This document shows positions 36,981 to 45,023 of a stretch of 64,000 nucleotides of DNA, piece after piece. Position 1 is the first letter of the stretch, and each line of letters opens with the position of its first letter. The DNA lies in NCBI RefSeq assembly GCF_019443425.1, contig NZ_CP080382.1:1-64000 (forward strand), in the 5' to 3' direction. The position numbers and the translations under genes are program-made. Below the pieces are notes generated by a model that was not told the DNA's origin, did not search any database, and saw only the letters and a list, made by a program, of their open reading frames with translations. This stretch comes from Arthrobacter sp. PAMC25284 (GTDB taxonomy: Bacteria > Actinomycetota > Actinomycetes > Actinomycetales > Micrococcaceae).

Positions 36981-38843
36981 ATGCCGATCCCTTCCGTCGT
37001 CGTCGGCTCGGCAGGACGTTCCATGGCCAAGTTGGCCTTGGATCTTGGGCTTGACTACGCCCCGACAGACTGGCAGCGCCGCGATCCTGGCCTCACTTCG
37101 GACTGGCAGCATACTGTCCCTGCGGACCAGTTGTGGTGGGGCAGCTACGTCGTTGACGCGGAGTCGTTGGTCGAAGCACGGAAGCTGCTTCCCCTGTTCC
37201 GCAGCGAGGGCAGAACGCAACGTTTCGTCCTTGTCATCAGGGGATTCTTCCCCGCTGCAGGTTTTTCCGTCTGGACTCCCCGCAGTCTTCAGGCCAAGGC
37301 CGAGACTTCCGCCATGACAGTTCCGGGGCTCGGGTTCGCCGTGGCGGTTGACGGCGGAAATTGGGTGAACGTCCATGCTGCGGCAGTTGCGGCTCTGGCC
37401 TGCTGCTCAGTCGCTGCGCCGCGGCCGGTACTGGGCGGACTGCGGGTCGGCATCACGGACGCCGCCGACACGGCGTGGCTCGGCGGCGATGCTCTGGGCA
37501 GTTTTATGACTGCGCAGCTCCTGGATCCCGAGCCGGATGATATCTATTCCGTCGATGTGGTGGTTGGCAGCGCGCAGCCCGCTAAACACCTACGGGCCGA
37601 GCCGGGGCGCGTAACGCCGCCTGTCTGGACCCCAACGGGCACTCTACTGCCTCCCGTTGATACGGCAGTTATCTCACCGATGGGGTTTCTGCCCTACCCG
37701 AACCAGCCAGCGCGGACTCTCGAACCACACGATCTCGGCGGGGGAGAGCTGACCGAAGCCGACCTGGCCGCATTGCGGCCGCACAGTTACCTGGAAGTCG
37801 ACGGCGATCGCTTTGACGGCATGGATTGGGCGTTGGCACGGCACTTGTCCCAGCTTGCTGTGGCCGGCGTGCCCATGCTGACCCGTGCTCTGTCGGCTCC
37901 GGCGTGTTCGCTGCTCGGGGAGCACCTGCTCGAACGAATCCAGGCGTTCGATGCCGCCGACCCCTGCGTTCTGCGCGAGTCGAAGTCAATCGAGCTTCGC
38001 CGGGCCGCGCTGGATCTTTACAGCCCGCGCGCCGTCTGGAACACCGTGCTGGGTCAGCTTGGCAAGCCTCTCATTCCCTTGCCGTCCGTCAGCGTGGTGC
38101 TCGCCACCCGCCGGCCTGACAAGCTGGCCTCAGCCTTGGTTCAGCTGGCACGCCAGAGCTGGGATGCCGTGGAAGTGGTAGTGGTGCTGCACGGTTTCGA
38201 CGCCGACCTGCCCGAGGTACGGCGCGCCGTCGAAGGCTATCCCGGCGAACTGCAAGTGCGCTCCGCTCCCGCCAGCATGGTTTTCGGCGACGTGTTGAAT
38301 CTCGGCGTCGGTGCCGCCAGCGGTGATCTCGTCTGCAAGATGGACGACGACGACTGGTACGGCGAACACCATCTTCGGGACCTCGTCCACGCGAAAGATT
38401 TCAGTGGAGCCACCTTGGTGGGGGCACAGGTTGAATTCGTCTACCTGGAAAGCCTGGACATCACCACACGCCGTCCTCCGGTGGGCGAGCGGTATGCGGA
38501 CCATGTGGCGGGCGGGACCATGATGCTGGGCCGGGACGACCTGCGCCACCTTGGTGGCTGGCGGCCGGTTCACCGCGCCGTTGACCGTTGCCTCCTGCAG
38601 GCCGTTCAAGCGGCCGGCGGGCTTATCTACCGCTCGCATGGCCAGAATTACCTGATGCACCGGCACTCCGGTACGGATTCGCATGGCGGCCACACGTGGA
38701 ATCCGGAAGACAGCGTATTCCTGCAAAGTATTGCCGAACAGTGGGACGGATTCAGGCCGCCGCCACAGCTCGGCGTGGGGAAGGCGGCCAAAGGTGCCCG
38801 AGCCCAAGCCTTCCGCAGCCATTTTTCGGATTTCTCCCACTAG
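36981..38843 (+). CDS. Large glycosyltransferase with C-terminal GT2 domain
   Basis: 620 aa from ATG 36981, preceded by GGGGAG (36967-36972). Residues 1-370 are not recognised, though SVVVGSAGRSMAKLALDLGL and GLRVGITDAADTAWLGGDAL suggest Rossmann-like halves. From about residue 370 a GT2 domain follows: SVSVVLATRRPDKLASALVQ, EVVVVLHGFDADLPEVRRAV, DLVCKMDDDDWYGEHHLRDL, with a late HRHSGTDSHGGHTWNPED. It shares the LHGFD and DDDD features with the enzyme at 32896-34818. It probably acts on the same polymer. Confidence 0.78.
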   Translation: MPIPSVVVGSAGRSMAKLALDLGLDYAPTDWQRRDPGLTSDWQHTVPADQLWWGSYVVDAESLVEARKLLPLFRSEGRTQRFVLVIRGFFPAAGFSVWTPRSLQAKAETSAMTVPGLGFAVAVDGGNWVNVHAAAVAALACCSVAAPRPVLGGLRVGITDAADTAWLGGDALGSFMTAQLLDPEPDDIYSVDVVVGSAQPAKHLRAEPGRVTPPVWTPTGTLLPPVDTAVISPMGFLPYPNQPARTLEPHDLGGGELTEADLAALRPHSYLEVDGDRFDGMDWALARHLSQLAVAGVPMLTRALSAPACSLLGEHLLERIQAFDAADPCVLRESKSIELRRAALDLYSPRAVWNTVLGQLGKPLIPLPSVSVVLATRRPDKLASALVQLARQSWDAVEVVVVLHGFDADLPEVRRAVEGYPGELQVRSAPASMVFGDVLNLGVGAASGDLVCKMDDDDWYGEHHLRDLVHAKDFSGATLVGAQVEFVYLESLDITTRRPPVGERYADHVAGGTMMLGRDDLRHLGGWRPVHRAVDRCLLQAVQAAGGLIYRSHGQNYLMHRHSGTDSHGGHTWNPEDSVFLQSIAEQWDGFRPPPQLGVGKAAKGARAQAFRSHFSDFSH

Positions 38844-38872
38844 CAGTCACTTCTAAGCCAATTATCAACTCG

Positions 38873-41119
38873 ATGCCACCCCGGGGGAATATCTTGAACG
38901 TCAAACAGCTCATGCGCAGAGCCAGGAAGCTCGCCCTGAGGAAGAAGGCCGCGGCGGCGGGGCTGGCTGTTCTGTTCTTCACGGTTCTCGCGGGCGCCTA
39001 CTTCCGCTCTGTATTCATCCTCGTCCCGGCTCTGCTCCTGATGCTTGTGGCCCTGCTGGCGGGACTGGCGAAGATGGACACGGCGCTAAGGCAGGCTCGA
39101 CGAGCGGCAAAAGTGTCGGTTCCGGTATTGGTCCCCGCCTCGCAGCGGACTGCAGCCGAGAGCGTGGGACCTGCCCATTGGTGGGGCACTCAATCAAACA
39201 TCACGCCCGCCAAACTGTCTCAGCGACTGACGAAATTTCGCTCCTTTGACGGCCGGGACGTGCTTGCCCGAAGCGTGACGTCGGGTCGCTGGGACTGGCA
39301 ACATATGCAATATGCCCTCGAGCTGTTCCGGATCGGGGGCCTGGCACAGGACTCGATCCTCGACGTCCTCGACTCGACTGCCAAGAGCAGGCTCCTCCTT
39401 CTGGCGGACGTCTGCTACCGGCAAAACCTCCGCCAAGACGACATCCTTAACGCCGCCACGATTTATCAGTATGTCTATGGCGAGCTGGGTCCGAAACACT
39501 TCCAGGGCAAACGCCGGGGTGAGTTCTTCCTCGACGCCCTGGCACAGACGGGACGCGGTGAGCAGACCCTGGAACTCGAGGGCCTCTGCGACACGGATTC
39601 CAAGAATCCCAACGATCTCCATCTCTACAGGGCCAACGCAAAAAATCCTTTCCGCCACTCGTCCCGCACGGTAGACGAATGGATGTCGGAGATCAATGCC
39701 ATGTATGAGGCCGCTGGCCTTGCGCCGATTCGGCTCAAAGACGGCGCTGAACCGGCCTTCCTCCGGCTGTCCACGGATCGCGTACCGGCTGTGACGGAAG
39801 GACCGCTGGTAACGATCGTGATGCCAGTCTTCCGCCCTGACGCATTTACCGATCTCGCGATCGAGTCGGCGCTTGCTCAGAGCTACCGGAATATCGAGGT
39901 CATCATCGTCGACGACGGTTCCGGGGACGCTTTTGCGAACCGGCTTGAGAAGTGGGAACTTGCCGACCCGCGCGTGAAAGTGGTGCGCAACACGCCAAAC
40001 TCGGGAGCATACACCTCCCGTAATATCGGATATTCAATGGCCGCCGGCGAATTCATCACCATCTTCGACGGGGACGACTGGCAACACCCCCAAAAAATCG
40101 AAATGCTGGTGGCAGTGGCCGTTCGGCAGGAAGACCGCAGGCTGGTCTCGGCACCGTGGTCACGCGTTGGCGAAGACCTGATGTTCCATTACCGAGGCTG
40201 GAGGGGAGCCTATGTAACTCCCTCCCACGTCTCAGCGATGTTTCCTGTCAGAGTCATCAAGGACCGGTTGGGCTACTGGGACCCCGTTCGAAAAGCGGCA
40301 GACACCGAGTTCATTCTTAGGTACCAGCTCCTGGTGAACAGCAAGGAAGTCCTGGAAGCCACCCCAGCACCCCTCACGCTTTCACTGGTGGGCTCCACCA
40401 ACCTGTCCATGGACGACTTCCGGTTGGGCTACCGCTCACCCGATCGGGTGGCCTACCGGGCCGCCTACGAACACTGGCACCGCCAGATCCGCCACGGCCA
40501 CCACAGTGGCTACTTGGACCTTCTGCCCAGCCGGCGTGCCTTTCCTGCGCCCGCCAGGTTCCTGCCGGCCCGGCCAGAGCGAGTTGAACTCGACGAGCTC
40601 TTCGTCGGCGATTTCGGCGCCCCCAGGGAGAGCGCACCGGCGATGTGGCGGGACATCGACGAAGCTCGATCGGCGGGACGCCGACTCGGAATGATGCATA
40701 TTCCCAGCATCCTAAACACCATCTCGTTTGACGCATCTTTCAGCGAAGAAATGTTAGACGAGTTCGCTGAGCAACAGCTCACCCGGGTGGAACTGACGGA
40801 CGAGCTCCATTCCCGAATCGTCAACATCTACGACCCCACAAGCTTCCAGTTCACGCGCGAATTACAGTGCGGACACACAGCGGACACTATAATGGTTCGA
40901 GCTTTCGAGCCTCCCTTCAACCCGCACACTGGAGTACACTCATATGCCGTCACGACCGTCGCCCGCAACCTTGGCACGATCTTTGGCGGAGTTGTTCAGT
41001 GGACCTCGGAGGATCCTGACGTGGCCGCCGTCCTGGAACGGAGCATTGGCAACCCGGCTCAGGTGGAGGGTTCGGACAGCGAAGTTCCGGAGTTCCTGGC
41101 GACTGTCGGCCAAGGCTAG
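38873..41119 (+). CDS. Membrane-anchored GT2-type glycosyltransferase
   Basis: 748 aa from ATG 38873; a TTG at 38894 with GGGGGAA before it is a good alternative. Two N-terminal membrane helices (AAGLAVLFFTVLAGAYFRSV, FILVPALLLMLVALLAGLA) precede a helical linker. The GT2 domain is PLVTIVMPVFRPDAFTDLAI, EVIIVDDGSGDAFANRLEKW, GEFITIFDGDDWQHPQKIEM. A further conserved block, GYRSPDRVAYRAAYEHWHRQ IRHG, recurs as GYLAPERRAYLRGYKSWHRE in the protein at 45024-49122, so the two are paralogues. The last 150 residues are unrecognised. It is followed directly by an Asp2-like hydrolase. Confidence 0.8.
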   Translation: MPPRGNILNVKQLMRRARKLALRKKAAAAGLAVLFFTVLAGAYFRSVFILVPALLLMLVALLAGLAKMDTALRQARRAAKVSVPVLVPASQRTAAESVGPAHWWGTQSNITPAKLSQRLTKFRSFDGRDVLARSVTSGRWDWQHMQYALELFRIGGLAQDSILDVLDSTAKSRLLLLADVCYRQNLRQDDILNAATIYQYVYGELGPKHFQGKRRGEFFLDALAQTGRGEQTLELEGLCDTDSKNPNDLHLYRANAKNPFRHSSRTVDEWMSEINAMYEAAGLAPIRLKDGAEPAFLRLSTDRVPAVTEGPLVTIVMPVFRPDAFTDLAIESALAQSYRNIEVIIVDDGSGDAFANRLEKWELADPRVKVVRNTPNSGAYTSRNIGYSMAAGEFITIFDGDDWQHPQKIEMLVAVAVRQEDRRLVSAPWSRVGEDLMFHYRGWRGAYVTPSHVSAMFPVRVIKDRLGYWDPVRKAADTEFILRYQLLVNSKEVLEATPAPLTLSLVGSTNLSMDDFRLGYRSPDRVAYRAAYEHWHRQIRHGHHSGYLDLLPSRRAFPAPARFLPARPERVELDELFVGDFGAPRESAPAMWRDIDEARSAGRRLGMMHIPSILNTISFDASFSEEMLDEFAEQQLTRVELTDELHSRIVNIYDPTSFQFTRELQCGHTADTIMVRAFEPPFNPHTGVHSYAVTTVARNLGTIFGGVVQWTSEDPDVAAVLERSIGNPAQVEGSDSEVPEFLATVGQG

Positions 41120-41132
41120 GGAGGCGCCGGCC

Positions 41133-42101
41133 GTGGATCCCGGCCTCGGCACGACGGCGGCGCAAGCCTTCCCGATCGACTGGAACCATATCGATGAATG
41201 GGATTCGGACAACGGCGTCGCAAAGCTCACTGCGCCGGCCGGGGCATCAGTCACTTCACTTCCGGCCCAGGATACTTACGTCGTCTTTGAGTCAGCCCTT
41301 CGCGATGGACTGCCACTCAGGATGCTCTTTGAGCCGGCGAACAGTGACACACTGGTGATTTCACTGCACGGGGCAATGAACCGTGCTCGGTTCACGGTGC
41401 CCCGGTTCGAATGGCGCCGCACGCTTAACCGTCTCGACTCGGCCAGGCTCTACCTCTCTGACAGTACCCTCGAGATCAACGGCTCCCTGGAAATCGGCTG
41501 GTATATCGGCACTGAAGGCCAAGATCTCATTGCCGAATACGCGGCTGTCGTCAACCAGATCATTGCTGCCGGTGGCTACTCAAGGGTGGTCTGCATCGGC
41601 AGCAGCGCAGGCGGATATGGCGCACTTGCCCTGTCCCGCCGAATCCCCAACTCCGTGGCCGTAGCGTTCTCGCCCCAGACCACCATTGGCGGCTATCACC
41701 TGGCTCATCGAAAGGCGTTAGCATCAGCCGCCTTTCCGCGGCACAAATCCTATGAGCAGGTCGAGGAAAATTTCGGAACCAGAGTCAATTTGCGCAAGCT
41801 TTACCAAGAGATGCGCCCGGTCAATTTTGTGCACTTTGTTCAAAACACTGGTGACCAGTTCCATTTTGAGGCCCATTATGTGCCGTTCGCCTTAGCGAAT
41901 GGTGTCAACCCGGACAAGGGCGGCTACGACCCGCGACGGAGAGTAAATTTTGTGGCTGAGCGCTACGAAAACGAGCATGCACCTCCCGCGCGGGGGTACT
42001 TCCTTGCTCATATCCAACAGGCGCACTTGAACTTCTATGGCCGGGAGCTCCCTCTCAGGCCCTCCGATCCAGTACGTGAAGCAGAACTAGGACCACGATG
42101 A
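41133..42101 (+). CDS. Asp2-like serine hydrolase/acyltransferase, first of three in the window
   Basis: 322 aa from GTG 41133, with GGGAGG after the previous stop. Alpha/beta-hydrolase features: strand LVISLHGAMNRARFT, nucleophile elbow VVCIGSSAGGYGALALS, then AFSPQTTIGGY, then QNTGDQFHFEAHYVPFALAN. The same three elements (GSSxGG, xPQT, D-x-x-H-[FY]-x-x-H-x-x-PF) recur at 49112-49940 and 62821-63600. No signal peptide, so it acts in the cytoplasm or with a membrane partner. Similar proteins (Asp2, XcbA-region proteins) modify glycans; de-/acetylation of the polymer is inferred. Overlaps the next gene by 4 nt. Confidence 0.72.
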   Translation: MDPGLGTTAAQAFPIDWNHIDEWDSDNGVAKLTAPAGASVTSLPAQDTYVVFESALRDGLPLRMLFEPANSDTLVISLHGAMNRARFTVPRFEWRRTLNRLDSARLYLSDSTLEINGSLEIGWYIGTEGQDLIAEYAAVVNQIIAAGGYSRVVCIGSSAGGYGALALSRRIPNSVAVAFSPQTTIGGYHLAHRKALASAAFPRHKSYEQVEENFGTRVNLRKLYQEMRPVNFVHFVQNTGDQFHFEAHYVPFALANGVNPDKGGYDPRRRVNFVAERYENEHAPPARGYFLAHIQQAHLNFYGRELPLRPSDPVREAELGPR

Positions 42102-43552
42102 CATTATTGCCCTGCCTTCCCGCAAACGCGGAGCTGAAACGCCTGTTGTATAGGAACGGCTTCGTCGTGTCTAAGTCCCCGGCTGAAACTCCTTCGCTGG
42201 CCGGCTGGAAGACCGTGCCACTGGGCGATTTGTATCTGACGCTGCATCCGGAGACCCGGTTTGTCACGGCCATCGCGGACGGGCGGCATCTCGCGCTGGT
42301 GGGGCAGGCTTTTGACCCGGAATATGGGATCTATCAGGAGGGCGTTGTCCTGGCAGCCCTCCTGGATGCCGTAGCCAACGACGAAGATTTTTACGCCGTT
42401 CTCGACCGGCTGGCGGGCAGGTTCGCGCTGATTGTCCAGATGGACGGCAGGACCGAGATTTATCAGGACGCGATGGGATCCAGATCCGTTTTTTACTCCA
42501 CAGCCGGGGCGCCCATTGCAGCGTCACACGCCGAGATCGTGGCTGACTTAATCGGCGCGCGCTTCGCGGACTATTTCGTGCCATTTCTTACCTCGCGAAA
42601 TTATCAGCAGCGGGATGTGAAGTACCTGCCAGGCGTCGCGACCCCCTACGACCACGTGGTTCAGCTGACGCCCAACACCAAGCTGATCATGCCGCACCAA
42701 ACGGTCGAGCGCTTCTGGCCCCGGGAAGACATCGGAATGGAGACGACCAATGAGGAAGCAACTGCAGCCTTAGTGGCGCACCTGCATGGTCTTCGCTGGT
42801 ACTTGGCGATCAACGGACGGCGCCCGGTGCTGGGTTTGACGGCAGGCACGGACAGCAGGGGCGTCTTTGCCGCCACGAAGGACAGCAACCCGGTCATCTT
42901 CACCTACGTACGCAGCGAAGCGGCCAATACGACAAGCTCGCCGGACGCCCGTAGGGCGTCGGAAATCGCTGGAGCCTATGGGTTGGAAGCGCAGGTCTGG
43001 CCCATCCACAACCGCCTCACACTCAATCAGACGGACAACGCGCTATCAGAGGCGTTCCGACGGGCCACCGCCTATTATCGAGGGCCGGGCTCGCCATGGC
43101 TCGGGCGCTTGGCGGCGACAGGGGAAAAGGTGCGGGACGGACTCTTTATCCGGGGCTTCGGCGGCGAGGTGATGCGTGGCTTCTATCAGAGCCAGGAGAA
43201 GCGGATTACCAAAGTCAACGTTCAGCAGCTTTCAAATGCCTATGACGTCAACGCCGGTTCGCGCATCACTCGGGGCTTTTTCGAGGACATGATGAGCCGG
43301 GTGTCTTTCACAGCTGACTCGCTCAAAGGTTACGACCCTAACGACATTTTCTATTGGGAGCACAGGATGGGAACCTGGGGGAGCGTGTCCATGTCTGAGG
43401 CCGATCTGGCGATGCCGTCAATGGTGGCGTACAACTCCCGCAATCTTTTCAAGACCTTTATGGCGCTGCCGCAAGCGGTGAGGGCCAGCAGATCGGCCTT
43501 CGAGGTGGCCACCCTCGAGTTGGCCCCCGCCCTGAAAGATCTCTGCTCCTAG
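42098..43552 (+). CDS. Asparagine-synthase-like protein without the glutaminase cysteine
   Basis: 484 aa. The N-terminal half follows the Ntn/GATase II plan (FDPEYGIYQEGVVLAALLDA, LAGRFALIVQMDGRTEIYQD AMGSRSVFY), but the mature protein starts MTLLPC, without the Cys-2 that glutamine hydrolysis needs. The C-terminal half has a synthetase-like loop GLTAGTDSRGVFAATKD in place of SGGLDS and later GFGGEVMRGF. It would adenylate a carboxylate, perhaps the uronic acid made by the WecC-like enzyme, and use ammonia or another amine (inference). Last gene of the operon; overlaps the hydrolase by ATGA. Confidence 0.72.
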   Translation: MTLLPCLPANAELKRLLYRNGFVVSKSPAETPSLAGWKTVPLGDLYLTLHPETRFVTAIADGRHLALVGQAFDPEYGIYQEGVVLAALLDAVANDEDFYAVLDRLAGRFALIVQMDGRTEIYQDAMGSRSVFYSTAGAPIAASHAEIVADLIGARFADYFVPFLTSRNYQQRDVKYLPGVATPYDHVVQLTPNTKLIMPHQTVERFWPREDIGMETTNEEATAALVAHLHGLRWYLAINGRRPVLGLTAGTDSRGVFAATKDSNPVIFTYVRSEAANTTSSPDARRASEIAGAYGLEAQVWPIHNRLTLNQTDNALSEAFRRATAYYRGPGSPWLGRLAATGEKVRDGLFIRGFGGEVMRGFYQSQEKRITKVNVQQLSNAYDVNAGSRITRGFFEDMMSRVSFTADSLKGYDPNDIFYWEHRMGTWGSVSMSEADLAMPSMVAYNSRNLFKTFMALPQAVRASRSAFEVATLELAPALKDLCS

Positions 43553-43561
43553 GACGGAAAA

Positions 43562-43597
43562 GTCCGTTTCGAGACGCGGCGGCGTCTCGAAACGGAC
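43562..43597 (+). terminator. Bidirectional-type terminator between operon end and GH gene
   Basis: 16-bp perfect stem (43562-43577 with 43582-43597) around GGCG, 10 nt after the asparagine-synthase-like stop. It lies between two convergent genes and can serve both. Confidence 0.75.
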
Positions 43598-43640
43598 ATG
43601 ACGAACGGTAACCGGGGATACGGTGACAGCCCGCTTTGGC

Positions 43641-44510
43641 TTAGAGTGAGGCGTAGAGTCGGCCGGTGCTGGTCAGGGTGCCGTCCGTGTTGTACAGGGC
43701 TGAACGCCCCATCACCGGGTCGCTAATAGGCCGCGTCTTCCACGCGAATCGCTCAACGAACGGCATCTGTCGCATTCCGGCTACGGTTGCCCGCATGAAG
43801 TCGTTGGTCTGGGTCCTGCTGTAGCGGCTGGGGCGGGTTGACGTTGCCCTCCAGTCTGCTACCGCATACTCGGTCACCCACACAGGCTTGCCATACTTTT
43901 CATGCAATGCGGTGACCTTGTTCAGGAAGTCCTCGGCGTTGGGCCAGGCATAGCAATGCATGGTCACGAAATCGACGCGGAGTCCACGGTTCTTGGCCTT
44001 GGACATAAATTCCTGAAGCCACTGGCTTGAGGGATTCGCTGTCGCGGGCGATCCGAGCCTCAGCCCGGTTGCCTGAAGTTTGGGCCACAGGCTGATCGCC
44101 TGGTCTACAGTCATGTTCGCCTGGGACCGGACGTCCGGCTCATTGAACCCCAGAAGGTTCTTCGACTTGGTGAGAGGCAACTGGCTGGTGGCGTACTTGA
44201 TGGCTCCCTGGTCCAGGGATTTCGCGCTCCGGATCATCGGCACGAAACCTGGCGTGGTGGTTACGGTGTATTTAGAACCCCAGGAGTAGTACCAGCTGAG
44301 ATTCAGGCTCTTAATCTGCCGGAGTGCCAAAGCATCAGTACCGGCGTGGCCAACGCCCTTCAGCGCTTTGACGACCGGGAGCACCGTTGGGGACATTGCC
44401 ATGCCAGGCTGTAGAAGGGCCGCCTGCGCCGGGACGGCGTTGGCCGCGAGGAGTGCGCCGGGGGCGGCCATTGCGGCGAGGGGGATCGTGAGAAACTTTC
44501 GGCGCTCCAT
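43641..44510 (-). CDS. Secreted glycoside hydrolase, GH128-like
   Basis: 289 aa. The N-terminus ERRKFLTIPLAAMAAPGALL, ending AQAA, looks like a Tat-type signal. The (beta/alpha)8 catalytic core has NLSWYYSWGSK, LLGFNEPDVRSQANMTVDQA (acid/base Glu in GFNEPD), RVDFVTMHCYAWPN and GKPVWVTEYAVADW (nucleophile Glu). This is the pattern of GH128/Asl1-type endo-beta-glucanases. It is convergent with the polymer operon and may trim or release the surface glycan, or digest foreign glucan (inference). Confidence 0.8.
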   Translation of the reverse strand: MERRKFLTIPLAAMAAPGALLAANAVPAQAALLQPGMAMSPTVLPVVKALKGVGHAGTDALALRQIKSLNLSWYYSWGSKYTVTTTPGFVPMIRSAKSLDQGAIKYATSQLPLTKSKNLLGFNEPDVRSQANMTVDQAISLWPKLQATGLRLGSPATANPSSQWLQEFMSKAKNRGLRVDFVTMHCYAWPNAEDFLNKVTALHEKYGKPVWVTEYAVADWRATSTRPSRYSRTQTNDFMRATVAGMRQMPFVERFAWKTRPISDPVMGRSALYNTDGTLTSTGRLYASL

Positions 44511-45023
44511 AACGACCTTTCTGGAATAGTTGGCTGACGCTCATAGTGTGGCGGATGCGGCGCCGGCAGATCTCCGGACCTGCGTCACATACAAAAGGGT
44601 AGGTCGAGAGACAAATTAGCACGGCCGGCCCAGGCTGAAGCGTGATTCGGCCGCAGGATTAGCGTAGTTTTGACCCCTGTCATCAGCTATCCGGACCAGT
44701 CCGGGGGTTTATCGATGATCATTGCTGGCGCCGAGACCAGTCTTGCCCGCAGACGTGGGGTAGCGGAGACACCTGGAGATTTGCCTACTCCTGATCTTCG
44801 CGCGCGTGACCCAGATTCTCTAGGTTTGCGCGAGATCGCCACAGGTGACGCCCCGCGGGACCCCGTGGGCGCAATTCCGAGCCTCGGGACCTCCGGCTTT
44901 GGTAGCATGGCCTGTGGTTCCCTCGCCCCATGGCAGCTCACGCTTGTGGTTCCCTAGCTCCTTACGGCTCCTCACGCCTCTGGTTCCCTAGCCGCTTATG
45001 GCTCCTCACGAGATCGCAGGTCT
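44511..45023. other. Intergenic region upstream of the giant glycosyltransferase
   Basis: 513 bp between divergent genes. I see no convincing gene. Its end (44913-45012) is a three-copy imperfect repeat listed separately. TTGACC at about 44668 could be a -35 element, but no good -10 follows. Confidence 0.4.
44913..45012. repeat. Three imperfect copies of a ~33-bp unit
   Basis: Units start TGTGGTTCCCTCGCC (44913), TGTGGTTCCCTAGCT (44945) and TCTGGTTCCCTAGCC (44979); the last two end GGCTCCTCACG. They end 11 nt before the ATG of the giant glycosyltransferase, so they form its 5' leader. Possible roles are a regulator array or simple slippage. Confidence 0.7.

Noticed and set aside
37000..37317. 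Continuation of the 36130 frame to 37317
   Set aside because: After the G run the frame overlaps the next glycosyltransferase and turns into Ser/Pro/Arg-rich shadow sequence.
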